Origin: Trachythela sp. YZ-2020
Lineage: Eukaryota > Cnidaria > Anthozoa > Malacalcyonacea > Clavulariidae
Direction of reading: 5' to 3'
DNA length: 64,000 bases
Assembly (NCBI GenBank): GCA_016169945.1
Contig: JADLSH010000249.1
Coordinates: forward strand, 2,604,001-2,668,000
A program made the translations under genes and the position numbers. Below the pieces are notes generated by a model, which worked only from the letters and a program-made list of their open reading frames with translations, did no database searches and was not told the DNA's origin. This document shows positions 32,517-43,199 of the stretch, one piece after another. Position 1 is the stretch's first letter; the number at the start of each line of letters is the position of its first letter.

Positions 32517-33646
32517 TCAACAAAGCTTTGCAATTAATTGACAGAAAGAACCACTATAGATATTAACACGTGCACCCATCCACTTGCGTCATCAAACATT
32601 CACTCAAAATCTTCGTAATAAAAATTACGTCTTTGAAAGAGGCTTACACTGTCACGCACTTTGATGACAGAAACATTGTAAACCAGCCTTAAGTTTTTGA
32701 AAGTCGTTACACTGTTACATACACTCTGTGGTTAAAGTATACTTTGCTTCCAGAAACTTCAATACTCTGAACGAGCCTAATCATACACAATGTAGTAAGA
32801 TATAGTCACTCAAGGACTTTTGAATTATAACTGACCCTGTATCATTGAAAGTGATTTTCACTGACTCATGCATACATAATTTGGTCAAAGCATACTTTGC
32901 TCACAGAAACGTCAATATTGTGAACGAGCCTAATCGCAGATACAGCAAGCGTGATATAGTCATAGGGAGACGTTTGGATTAAAACTGTATCATTGAAAGT
33001 AGCTGAAAGTGGTTTGGACATTGCCATTGCCATTTGGTCAACGGTAGCACAGACGCGCCGATTTAAACAACGTTAAGACCAAACTTCATTGTTTTTCACA
33101 CAAACACTTAATCCACAGTTGCAGTTTCCTAGAGGAAGGAGTGGATTGACGTATTCTTCTTGAGAATAATTTGTATGTCAACAAAACTCCTTTTCTCTGT
33201 TTATAATTAAAAACGTTACTTCAAACACACCTACTTAATTGACAGGAAGACCACACAATAGGTAGTGACACTACCATTTACGTTACATGATAAACAAGTA
33301 ATGTATGCACGTCATAGAAACCATATTTATATCAGTACAACTAGTAGGAAAATTCGCAGTAGTGTATTGTCATATATTTCGCGAGTGAATGAGCTTTCGC
33401 ATACTATCTATTTAGCTTTGGTTCAGTATCGCTTTGTTCGAGAGGCAAATCACTGATTTCAATCTCGTACACCTCCAGAAAAATCACAAAAAAAATCACG
33501 AAAATATCAGCCAAAAAAGCACAGAAAATAGACAAATAAATTTTTTTTAGAAAAATCACAAAAAAAATAACATGATTTTTTAATCTCGTACACTTTTTAG
33601 GAATGATTTGTCCCTCGGCTTTGTTGTTTGAGTATAGCAGTTCAGT
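32517..33646 (+). promoter_or_regulatory. 5' flank of gene-family copy 1, built of repeated modules
   Basis: 32517-32960 is repeated closely at 54297-54700 (shared TCAACAAAGCTTTGCAATTA, CATTCACTCAAAATCTTCGT and AGGCTTAC), and similar modules precede copy 2 at 43200-44530. A recurring cassette is ATTGACAGGAAGA followed by TATAGATATT, also at 33240, 43315, 43992 and 44332. The region is non-coding; because it travels with the gene copies it may hold their promoter. No TATA box or start site was pinned down. Confidence 0.5.
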
Positions 33647-33885
33647 ATGTTTTCTATCGTGACAAGCATCTTAAGTTCAACTGTGGGCTTATTATGGAAC
33701 AAGGCTCGTGTTCGACTGCAGCTAAGCTGAAGGACGGCGATGTTACAGACGCAGAGATTCACAAGATTGTCGTACGTGAGTTAAATGATATCAAGTCCAA
33801 AATTGATTGTCTTCCCCGTGCAAATTTACTCAGCAGTTACGACTTCCTACAGGAAGGAGTATATTTACTCACTGTTTCTCTTGAT
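33647..33885 (+). pseudogene. Multicopy NHL-like gene family, copy 1, N-terminal part
   Basis: ATG at 33647 opens MFSIVTSILSSTVGLLWNKA. A one-base loss relative to copy 2 (after GCTCG) shifts the frame, which resumes TAAKLKDGDVTDAEIHKIVV and RANLLSSYDFLQEGV. Copy 2 at 44533 reads the same segments in one frame. The copy is interrupted after TCTCTTGAT by the foldback element and continues at 41071. Function unknown. Confidence 0.75.
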
Positions 33886-34338
33886 GGCATGTTGTAAAAC
33901 ATGGACTGGACTATGGATTGGACTGGACTTGTAAACTATGGACTGGATTGGACTGGACTGGACTTGTAAAACATGTACTTGTAAAACATGGACTTATAAA
34001 ACATGGACTTGTAAAACATGGACTTGTAAAACATGGACTTGTAAAACCGATGGACTTGTAAAACATGTCATCGATCTTCGAATTTATTAATTTGAGCACA
34101 TTAAACATGCGTGCACACAATGCAACTACAAAATATCTTGTCACCCCCTGCCTCCACCTTATTTTGCCCTCGGAATTGGACAGACAATAACGAAATAGAT
34201 TGGACCGAGTCAACATAATTTAACTTCGAAAATATTTAATCTTCTTGCATATCTATGTTAAATTATAGTTTTTTAACTAACATTTTGAAAAGAAAACTTC
34301 TACTATTTACAGGCATACAAAGGCATACATTTTCGGCG

Positions 34339-35173
34339 TGTAGTAAAATACGGACCACCGGAACACCGGAACACCACCGGAACACCACCGGAACACCACC
34401 GGAACACCGGAATACCTCCGGAGCACCTCCGGAACATGTGTTTGCTTTTTGTTTTTGGCACAAGGTACGTTTGAAATGTCAATCCTTTTGAAATTATGCA
34501 TTATTTATGACATCCTTATTACAATGGCTTACATAGCTTTTGATTTTAACAGGAGAAACCCGTTTGTTATTTCGTCAGATGAAAACGCTTCAATAGAAAT
34601 ACATGAAATAGCTTCATATTTGAATGTACATACACATCGTAATATTTTCAATATCAATATCTTCGTCACTTTCGCCATTAGAACTGTAAAATAGTTCGTA
34701 TCTAATATTCAAATATATATGAAATGACATTCAATATGAAATATTATTCAAATATGAAACTATTTCATGTATCATGTATTATTATGTTGTGCGAGCAACG
34801 ATAATTACCGTACCTTTCGTTTTCATCTGACGAAATAACAACAAACGGGTTTCTCCCGTTAAAATCAAAAGCTATATAAGCTATTGTAATAAGAATGTCA
34901 TAAATAATGCATGATTTCAAAAGGATTCACATTTCACACGTACCTTGTGCCCTCAGCCATTTTTCCAAAAACAAAAAGCAAACACATGCAAATGTTGTGT
35001 TCAGATTTTCGGTGTTATTATTCCGGTGTTCCGGTGGTATCCCGGTGTTCCGGTGGTATTCCGGTGTTCTGGTGGTCCGTATTTTACTACAGTGGTGTTC
35101 CGATGTTCCGGTGGTGTTCCGGTGTTCCGGTGTTCCGGTGTTCCGGTGTTCCGGTGGTCCGTATTTTACTACA
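34339..35173. mobile_element. Nested inverted element with CCGGAACAC arrays, copy A
   Basis: Ends TGTAGTAAAATACGGACCAC and its inverse GTGGTCCGTATTTTACTACA. Next come arrays of CCGGAACAC on the left and GGTGTTCCG on the right. Further in, about 240 bp (TTTGCTTTTTGTTTTTGG to TTCGTCAGATGAAAACG) is repeated inverted at 34820-34990. Non-coding. A second internal end-like GTATTTTACTAC at 35080 suggests array rearrangement. Confidence 0.7.
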
Positions 35174-36020
35174 TGCCTACATTTTCTATCATAGCTAGAA
35201 TGTTGTAATTAAGCCGAATTTGCAAAACATGAATTGCGATAGAAATAGTTTACTAACTAAACAAAACGAAACTAATAACAAAATATTTCATTGTCCTTAG
35301 TGCCCAACAAATATTACAGGTGTCCATTATTAAATATTCAATCGTATCTGTGTACGTGAAAGGAAAGCTTGGCTGTAGTAATGTCCGAAAACGGAAATTG
35401 CCAACACAGTCAATCAAGATATATGTTATGGTCTGGAAACTCGATTGCTTACGATAAATATCCCTCCGTGCATGTACACTGTATAGTATGGTGGAGTTAA
35501 TAATCGGCCTATCAATTCCTATCACTAAGTTACTCATTTCCTAAAAATGTGTCTATGGTATAAAACCATGTACAAATGTCTTTTGCATCTTCAGTTAATT
35601 TGAAAATTAAGTCCCAATTTAACAAATATCAAATCATGTTGTTCTTGATGAAGAAATGGGATCAGATCGTCGGGCAAGTGGCAGGATGCAGGTGTAAATT
35701 CGGGTAATGCATTTCGCGCACAATACTGGCTAATGTGTATAGCCTATATACCGGTGAGATCGATGGAGAGACTTGCATTACCAGCGACGACGGTTACGGG
35801 CGATGCCATTCCAGGTTGAAAGGGAACGTTTGTCGATGGTACTCCTGGGTGAAAGAGAACGCTTGCCGATGTCATTGCAGGCCGTAAGGGAACACTTGCC
35901 GACGTTACTCCAGGGCGAAAGGGAACACTTGACGCTGACGCCATTGTAGGCTGAAATGGAACACTTGACGATGACGCCATTGTAGGCAGAAATAGAACAC
36001 TTGACGATGACGCTACTTAA

Positions 36021-36696
36021 GGCCCCGTTTACACTATACCGGATTACATCGGAGCGTAGCGATTTTCATACCGGATTCGGCTGCTGTTTACACTACGCCA
36101 CAGTAATCCGGTACGCGACGCGGAGCAAAAATCACTCCGCTTTGGAGGTGATATGAAAAGTAATCCGGTATGTGCCGGAGCAGTGTAAACAGGCGAATCC
36201 GGTACACAACTAATTTTGGCGCGAAATTTGTAATATATTACAAGACGAATTAAAAATGGTCGCCTTCAAACAATTGATTATACTTACTTTTACGGCAGCA
36301 AGCGTCCTTCAAATAATGGCTAGTTTATTTTGTCTGTCGACTAGCTATTATTCATCAAGGCGACGACTCCGGCAAACACTGGTAACTTCAACTTTTCGTG
36401 CAAAACGAAAGGGCAAAAGAGAACGTAAACAACGAAGATTTTGGGTAAGTCCATGTAAAATTTGGCTCTTTTTGTTTTGTGTTGGACATTCTTGCGTTCA
36501 TTTGTCTAGCAAAGCCAGCTCGTGATTTTATTTAGCGGGAAACTGGTTCCGTTTCCATGGCAACATCAAAAAGTGTTGAGCTGGCAACAAAGCGAAGCGG
36601 TGCAATGCGGCGTAGTGTAAACACCCTTGTTTTTTACTTCGGAGTGAAAATTAATCCGGTATGAAAAGTAATCCGGTATACTGTGTAAACGGGGTA
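36021..36696. mobile_element. PIF/Harbinger-like mini-element with a leftover first exon, copy A
   Basis: Ends GGCCCCGTTTACACTATACC and inverse GGTATACTGTGTAAACGGGG, with TAA outside both sides. The interior has a frame starting MVAFKQLIILTF at 36256 and ending KRKGKRERKQRRFW at a GTAAGT donor. A basic stretch closed by RRFW is usual near the N-terminus of Harbinger transposases. The rest of the transposase is missing, so this looks like a deletion derivative. Confidence 0.6.
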
Positions 36697-36766
36697 TAAT
36701 AGTCTCAGACTTAGTAGTTTATCTAAATTATTATTAACAGATAAACTATAACAAGAATCTTGCCTA

Positions 36767-37175
36767 CAAGTCCATGTTTTACAAGTCCATGTTTTACAAG
36801 TCCATGTTTTACAAGTCCATGTTTTACAAGTCCATATTTTACAAGTCCATGTTTTACAAGTCCATGTTTTACAAGTCCATGTTTTACAAGTCCATGTTTT
36901 ACAAGTCCATGTTTTACAAGTCCATGTTTTACAAGTCCATGTTTTACAAGTCCATGTTTTACAAGTCCATGTTTTACAAGTCCATGTTTTACAAGTCCAT
37001 GTTTTACAAGTCCATATTTTACAAGTCCATGTTTTACAAGTCCATGTTTTACAAGTCCATATTTTACAAGTCCATGTTTTACAAGTCCATGTTTTACAAG
37101 TCCATGTTTTACAAGTCCATGTTTTACAAGTCCATGTTTCACAAGTCCATGTTTTACAAGTCCATGTTTCACAAG
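36767..37175 (+). repeat. 15-bp satellite array, copy A
   Basis: About 27 units of ACAAGTCCATGTTTT with occasional G-to-A and T-to-C changes (CATATTTT, CATGTTTC). It forms the right arm of the foldback element. Confidence 0.95.
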
Positions 37176-37408
37176 TCCAGTCCAGTCCAGTCCAGTCAGT
37201 CCAGTCAGTCCAGTCAGTCCAGTCAGTCCAGTCAGTCCAGTCCAGTCCAGTCCAGTCCAGTCCAGTCCAGTCCAGTCCAGTCCAGTCCAGTCCAGTCCAG
37301 TCCAGTCCAGTCCAGTCCAGTCCAGTCCAGTCCAGTCCAGTCCAGTCCAGTCCAGTCCAGTCCAGTCCAGTCCAGTCCAGTCCAGTCCAGTCCAGTCCAG
37401 TCCAGTCC
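37176..37408 (+). repeat. 5-bp TCCAG satellite array, copy A
   Basis: TCCAG repeated without interruption except for a block of TCAGTCCAG variants at 37195-37235. The matching array in the second unit is only about 70 bp. Confidence 0.95.
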
Positions 37409-37467
37409 ATAGTTTACAAGTCCAGTCCAATCCATAGTGCAGTGCAGTCCATGTTTTACAACATGCC

Positions 37468-37648
37468 TCTCTGGCAAAATCAAACGAACGCTGTGGACGG
37501 CGATGTTACAGACGCAGAGATTCACAAGATTGTCGTACGTGAGTTAAATGATATCAAGTCCAAAATTGATTGTCTTCCCCGTGCAAATTTACTCAGCAGT
37601 TACGACTTCCTACAGGAAGGAGTATATTTACTCACTGTTTCTCTTGAT
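37468..37648 (+). pseudogene. Duplicated gene-family fragment between the two foldback copies
   Basis: Begins with the right-hand flank of the insertion (CAAAATCAAACGAACGCTGTG) and then jumps back to GACGGCGATGTTACAGACGC, repeating the N-terminal segment DVTDAEIHKIVVRELNDIKS. The join at 37496 marks the duplication breakpoint. Confidence 0.8.
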
Positions 37649-38101
37649 GGCATGTTGTAAAACATGGACTGGACTATGGATTGGACTGGACTTGTAAACT
37701 ATGGACTGGATTGGACTGGACTGGACTTGTAAAACATGTACTTGTAAAACATGGACTTATAAAACATGGACTTGTAAAACATGGACTTGTAAAACATGGA
37801 CTTGTAAAACCGATGGACTTGTAAAACATGTCATCGATCTTCGAATTTATTAATTTGAGCACATTAAACATGCGTGCACACAATGCAACTACAAAATATC
37901 TTGTCACCCCCTGCCTCCACCTTATTTTGCCCTCGGAATTGGACAGACAATAACGAAATAGATTGGACCGAGTCAACATAATTTAACTTCGAAAATATTT
38001 AATCTTCTTGCATATCTATGTTAAATTATAGTTTTTTAACTAACATTTTGAAAAGAAAACTTCTACTATTTACAGGCATACAAAGGCATACATTTTCGGC
38101 G

Positions 38102-38925
38102 TGTAGTAAAATACGGACCACCGGAACACCGGAACACCGGAACACCGGAACACCACCGGAACACCACCGGAACACCGGAATACCTCCGGAGCACCTCCGG
38201 AACATGTGTTTGCTTTTTGTTTTTGGCACAAGGTACGTTTGAAATGTCAATCCTTTTGAAATTATGCATTATTTATGACATCCTTATTACAATGGCTTAC
38301 ATAGCTTTTGATTTTAACAGGAGAAACCCGTTTGTTATTTCGTCAGATGAAAACGCTTCAATAGAAATACATGAAATAGCTTCATATTTGAATGTACATA
38401 CACATCGTAATATTTTCAATATCAATATCTTCGTCACTTTCGCCATTAGAACTGTAAAATAGTTCGTATCTAATATTCAAATATATATGAAATGACATTC
38501 AATATGAAATATTATTCAAATATGAAACTATTTCATGTATCATGTATTATTATGTTGTGCGAGCAACGATAATTACCGTACCTTTCGTTTTCATCTGACG
38601 AAATAACAACAAACGGGTTTCTCCCGTTAAAATCAAAAGCTATATAAGCTATTGTAATAAGAATGTCATAAATAATGCATGATTTCAAAAGGATTCACAT
38701 TTCACACGTACCTTGTGCCCTCAGCCATTTTTCCAAAAACAAAAAGCAAACACATGCAAATGTTGTGTTCAGATTTTCGGTGTTATTATTCCGGTGTTCC
38801 GGTGGTATCCCGGTGTTCCGGTGGTATTCCGGTGTTCTGGTGGTCCGTATTTTACTACAGTGGTGTTCCGATGTTCCGGTGGTGTTCCGGTGTTCCGGTG
38901 TTCCGGTGGTCCGTATTTTACTACA
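38102..38925. mobile_element. Nested inverted element with CCGGAACAC arrays, copy B
   Basis: Copy of 34339-35173, with array lengths altered on both sides. Confidence 0.7.
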
Positions 38926-39772
38926 TGCCTACATTTTCTATCATAGCTAGAATGTTGTAATTAAGCCGAATTTGCAAAACATGAATTGCGATAGAAATAG
39001 TTTACTAACTAAACAAAACGAAACTAATAACAAAATATTTCATTGTCCTTAGTGCCCAACAAATATTACAGGTGTCCATTATTAAATATTCAATCGTATC
39101 CGTGTACGTGAAAGGAAAGCTTGGCTGTAGTAATGTCCGAAAACGGAAATTGCCAACACAGTCAATCAAGATATATGTTATGGTCTGGAAACTCGATTGC
39201 TTACGATAAATATCCCTCCGTGCATGTACACTGTATAGTATGGTGGAGTTAATAATCGGCCTATCAATTCCTATCACTAAGTTACTCATTTCCTAAAAAT
39301 GTGTCTATGGTATAAAACCATGTACAAATGTCTTTTGCATCTTCAGTTAATTTGAAAATTAAGTCCCAATTTAACAAATATCAAATCATGTTGTTCTTGA
39401 TGAAGAAATGGGATCAGATCGTCGGGCAAGTGGCAGGATGCAGGTGTAAATTCGGGTAATGCATTTCGCGCACAATACTGGCTAATGTGTATAGCCTATA
39501 TACCGGTGAGATCGATGGAGAGACTTGCATTACCAGCGACGACGGTTACGGGCGATGCCATTCCAGGTTGAAAGGGAACGTTTGTCGATGGTACTCCTGG
39601 GTGAAAGAGAACGCTTGCCGATGTCATTGCAGGCCGTAAGGGAACACTTGCCGACGTTACTCCAGGGCGAAAGGGAACACTTGACGCTGACGCCATTGTA
39701 GGCTGAAATGGAACACTTGACGATGACGCCATTGTAGGCAGAAATAGAACACTTGACGATGACGCTACTTAA

Positions 39773-40444
39773 GGCCCCGTTTACACTATACCGGATTACA
39801 TCGGAGCGTAGCGATTTTCATACCGGATTCGGCTGCTGTTTACACTACGCCACAGTAATCCGGTACGCGACGCGGAGCAAAAATCACTCCGCTTTGGAGG
39901 TGATATGAAAAGTAATCCGGTATGTGCCGGAGCAGTGTAAACAGGCGAATCCGGTACACAACTAATTTTGGCGCGAAATTTGTAATATATTACAAGACGA
40001 ATTAAAAATGGTCGCCTTCAAACAATTGATTATACTTACTTTTACGGCAGCAAGCGTCCTTCAAATAATGGCTAGTTTATTTTGTCTGTCGACTAGCTAT
40101 TATTCATCAAGGCGACGACTCCGGCAAACACTGGTAACTTCAACTTTGCAAAACGAAAGGGCAAAAGAGAACGTAAACAACGAAGATTTTGGGTAAGTCC
40201 ATGTAAAATTTGGCTCTTTTTGTTTTGTGTTGGACATTCTTGCGTTCATTTGTCTAGCAAAGCCAGCTCGTGATTTTATTTAGCGGGAAACTGGTTCCGT
40301 TTCCATGGCAACATCAAAAAGTGTTGAGCTGGCAACAAAGCGAAGCGGTGCAATGCGGCGTAGTGTAAACACCCTTGTTTTTTACTTCGGAGTGAAAATT
40401 AATCCGGTATGAAAAGTAATCCGGTATACTGTGTAAACGGGGTA
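39773..40444. mobile_element. PIF/Harbinger-like mini-element, copy B
   Basis: Copy of 36021-36696 with a 4-bp loss inside the leftover exon (TTTTCGTGCAAAAC becomes TTTGCAAAAC), which destroys its frame before the RRFW motif. The loss is absent from copy A. Confidence 0.6.
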
Positions 40445-40512
40445 TAATAGTCTCAGACTTAGTAGTTTATCTAAATTATTATTAACAGATAAACTATAAC
40501 AAGAATCTTGCC

Positions 40513-40938
40513 TACAAGTCCATGTTTTACAAGTCCATGTTTTACAAGTCCATGTTTTACAAGTCCATGTTTTACAAGTCCATATTTTACAAGTCCATGT
40601 TTTACAAGTCCATGTTTTACAAGTCCATGTTTTACAAGTCCATGTTTTACAAGTCCATGTTTTACAAGTCCATGTTTTACAAGTCCATGTTTTACAAGTC
40701 CATGTTTTACAAGTCCATGTTTTACAAGTCCATGTTTTACAAGTCCATATTTTACAAGTCCATGTTTTACAAGTCCATGTTTTACAAGTCCATGTTTTAC
40801 AAGTCCATGTTTTACAAGTCCATGTTTCACAAGTCCATGTTTTACAAGTCCATATTTTACAAGTCCATGTTTTACAAGTCCATGTTTTACAAGTCCATGT
40901 TTTACAAGTCCATGTTTTACAAGTCCATGTTTCACAAG
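40513..40938 (+). repeat. 15-bp satellite array, copy B
   Basis: About 28 units of ACAAGTCCATGTTTT, with variant units in a different order from copy A. Confidence 0.95.
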
Positions 40939-41010
40939 TCCAGTCCAGTCCAGTCCAGTCCAGTCCAGTCCAGTCCAGTCCAGTCCAGTCCAGTCCAGTC
41001 CAGTCCAGTC
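40939..41010 (+). repeat. 5-bp TCCAG array, copy B
   Basis: About 14 TCCAG units, compared with over 40 in copy A; the TCAG variant block is missing. Confidence 0.95.
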
Positions 41011-41070
41011 CATAGTTTACAAGTCCAGTCCAATCCATAGTGCAGTGCAGTCCATGTTTTACAACATGCC

Positions 41071-41934
41071 TCTCTGGCAAAATCAAACGAACGCTGTGAA
41101 ACTTCAAGGATGTCGAACGATGTTGAGTCAAACATTAGAACTTCCCCACGCCATGGGAAAGCTTAGAATCACTAGTCAGATAGAGAGTTTGAATCTGCAA
41201 AGAAAATATTTGAGGAAGCGCGTAAGACAGCAGCCCATGCTTTCAGGAATGAGGCTTTTAGTATTCAAGAGAGAATATTCGGCGCGAAACTACGAATATT
41301 TTCGGAAACACCAGAATGTTTCGATAGTCCTGAAACCGCAATCACAGGGTGTCTGTCGTTTTCGAAAAAGCTGCATAGCTTACCCGCCATTCAAGAGATA
41401 TTCTCGGTGTATCTCGACGGCGGAGTGAAATCGTTGTTGAATAAAGTCGAACGAGTTGAAAACGTCAAGTCTGTTATGCTGATTAACTATGTTTTATTTC
41501 TATAATATGTTTTATTTCAGCATTCAATAATGTTCCGGAGACGGCTGGCCAGCACTTGCTGATCGTATTTTTAACCCAATATTAGATTGGCATGGCGTTT
41601 CAACAAGAAAGTCTATGGGCAAAGAACTGACCCAACATCCCAACAAAATGGTACTTGATGATGAAATACATTCGTCCTTATTCGCATCATCAAGGCTATT
41701 TCAAGAGCAGGTGAAAGCAATGTGGTTAAATTGCCTGATTCCGGAGAAGATGAAGTTAACGAGCAATATATTGTAGGACTTATTGTTGATAATAATAACA
41801 ATATTTATGTGGTGAGACGATAAGAAGGCTGTTGAGATATACACCGAGGAAGGAAATCTGAAGTCAACAATAACAGTCCCAAAAGGTCACGAGGTCTGTG
41901 GGGTCTCAATTGGAAATTCACAACAATACGTACT
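41071..41934 (+). pseudogene. Multicopy NHL-like gene family, copy 1, remainder
   Basis: After the insertions the gene resumes in changing frames: FESAKKIFEEARKTAAH-like sequence near 41185, then IQERIFGAKLRIF near 41260, and FSVYLDGGVKSLLNK near 41400. At 41530 a segment matching copy 2 continues to TRKSMGKELTQHPNKMVLD (about 41605). Roughly 370 bp of propeller sequence present in copy 2 is missing near 41822; EIYTEEGNLKSTITVPKGHE follows and the match stops at about 41934 where LINE sequence starts. Frameshifts and truncation make it a pseudogene. Confidence 0.75.
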
Positions 41935-43110
41935 TAATCTGGTAAGGTTTGCTGAAAATGAGCGCATGGAATTAAACGCTAAGAAATGTAAGGAAATGGT
42001 AATAGACTTTAGAGAACAAAATACGGATATGCCACCAGTCTTCATTGGGGAGCATCCTATTAATAGGGAATAAGAGCATATAAATTGTTGGGTCTCTGGA
42101 TAGATGATGATCTAAAATGGGAAACAAACACTGCATACATTACAAAGAAAGCGTCTAAAGGTCTTCACCTACTTAAAATTCTGAAAAGTTATGGTGCAGC
42201 TAACGACAATTTAAGAGCCTTTTACCTTAGACCAATCCTAGAATACGGTGTCCAGATATGGCTGGGAAACTTGACCCAAATGCAGCGTAACGACATTAAG
42301 AGGGTCCAAAAACGTGCCTTGAAGATAATCTATCCCGAGTATGAATATGACCAAGCGCTACAGGAAAGCACTTTAAAAACATTGGAGACAAGAAGAGACG
42401 ATTTATGCATTGAACTTGCTAATCAAATGTTACAGCAAACAGATAAATTGCATTAATTACTCCCTCAAAAATGCTCGGATGTAAAAGCAAGAGAAACTAG
42501 ATCAAACCCTGAAAAACTTTACAATTTCGCCTGTAGAACCAATAGGTTGAAAGGTAGCCCGTTGGCATACGCAATTGACAGATACAATAGTAGTTTGAAT
42601 AGGTGGATCTTATTCGTCAGACAATTTTAATATTATATATATATTTGTAAAACTCATTGATTCATGAAGAAAACACAAAAGAAACATTAGCGTGAAGGAG
42701 TTTGTATATCTGACACAGAATCATGCTGATTTACATAAACTTTAAGTTCAATTTTCTCACCAAATATCATTCATTTATTTTAAATTGTTGAAGAATACGA
42801 ATGTTCTCATCAAGACGTTTCACAAGCCATTTACAACATTCGCATCCGTGTTGTATCGGATATACAAAGCTCGCCTTCGGTTCGAGTTTGTATATTCGAT
42901 ACAACACCGCCGCTCATGTTGTAAATAGTACATATAGATTTAGATAAGTTAGATATTTTAGTAGTTTAATTTAAGATACAGTTTTTAATAATCAATTCGT
43001 TGTAAGTATATGATTAATAGGTATAGTTATATATGTTTTAAAAAATTGAATGTAGCTTTTAAATTTTTTAGCTATTGAAATGTGTAATAAATACCATTAC
43101 GATTACCATT
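41935..43110 (+). pseudogene. LINE 3' end (RT C-terminus and 3' UTR)
   Basis: A piece before 42075 reads ERMELNAKKCKEMVIDFRE. The frame 42085-42456 gives LGLWIDDDLKWETNTAYITK, ILEYGVQIWLGNLTQMQRND and RVQKRALKIIYPEYEYDQAL, the C-terminal region of a CR1/Rex-type LINE; SDVKARETRSNPEKLYNFAC follows after a stop. The 3' UTR contains a dispersed repeat (42695-42955) and ends near ATAAATACCATTACGATTACC. The LINE landed at the end of gene-family copy 1. Confidence 0.8.
42695..42955 (+). repeat. Dispersed repeat, copy 2 (partner at 6541)
   Basis: Shares TTTGTATATCTGA, TTTACATAAACTTTAAG, CACCAAATATCATT and a CCGCTC-containing end with 6541-6795. It also contains an inverted pair, TTGTATCGGATATACAAA and TTTGTATATTCGATACAA. 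Confidence 0.6.
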
Positions 43111-43199
43111 ATGTAAGACGCCGCCAGGACAAAAAATATTATTATTTGTGTCTACATGTACACGTGTACACAATATACGAAAACAAACAAAACTTCAGT

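Larger units (their letters stand above)
33886..37467. mobile_element. Foldback element with satellite arms, copy A
   Basis: Ends are GGCATGTTGTAAAACATGGA and its inverted copy TCCATGTTTTACAACATGCC; further inward both sides share CTATGGATTGGACTGGACTT in inverted form. The left arm has about seven units of GGACTTGTAAAACAT; the right arm has about 27 units of the inverse ATGTTTTACAAGTCC followed by a TCCAG array. The element sits in an exon of the gene-family copy. TCTCTTGAT (left) and TCTCTGGCA (right) are an imperfect 9-bp duplication. Two smaller inverted elements are nested inside. No transposase is seen. Inverted arms made of short tandem repeats are the hallmark of foldback elements. Confidence 0.75.
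33733..37495. repeat. 3763-bp tandem duplication, unit 1
   Basis: The segment from GGACGGCGATGTTACAGACG through the whole foldback element to AACGAACGCTGTG is followed immediately by a second copy starting at the same GGACGGCGATG (37496). The copies are nearly identical outside the simple repeats. Confidence 0.85.
37649..41070. mobile_element. Foldback element with satellite arms, copy B
   Basis: Same structure as copy A, including the nested inverted element (38102-38925) and the mini-element (39773-40444). It is 160 bp shorter, mostly from loss of TCCAG units. Confidence 0.75.
37496..41098. repeat. Tandem duplication, unit 2
   Basis: Second copy of 33733-37495. Differences are few: one array shorter, a C for T at about 39101, a short deletion (TTCG region near 40146) and fewer CCGGAACAC units. 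Confidence 0.85.

Noticed and set aside
34907..35198. Overlapping open frames rich in FRCSG or VPVF
   Set aside because: They come from the GGTGTTCC array of the nested inverted element.
35744..35980. Repeat protein frame on the minus strand (Pro/Ser-rich, 78 codons)
   Set aside because: It arises from short tandem units (GGAACACTTGACGATGACGC-like) inside the foldback element. No start context or homology.
36767..37175. Possible CRISPR-like array
   Set aside because: There are no unique spacers; units are contiguous 15-mers. The host is an animal.
36634..37437. Long open frames on both strands through the satellite arrays
   Set aside because: The 15-bp unit is a multiple of three and the 5-bp unit lacks stops, so all frames stay open. 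The products are simple repeats without compositional or family support.
40382..41428. Long open frames through the second satellite region, one running into gene sequence
   Set aside because: Same periodicity artefact; the tail after the array is out of frame with the gene family.
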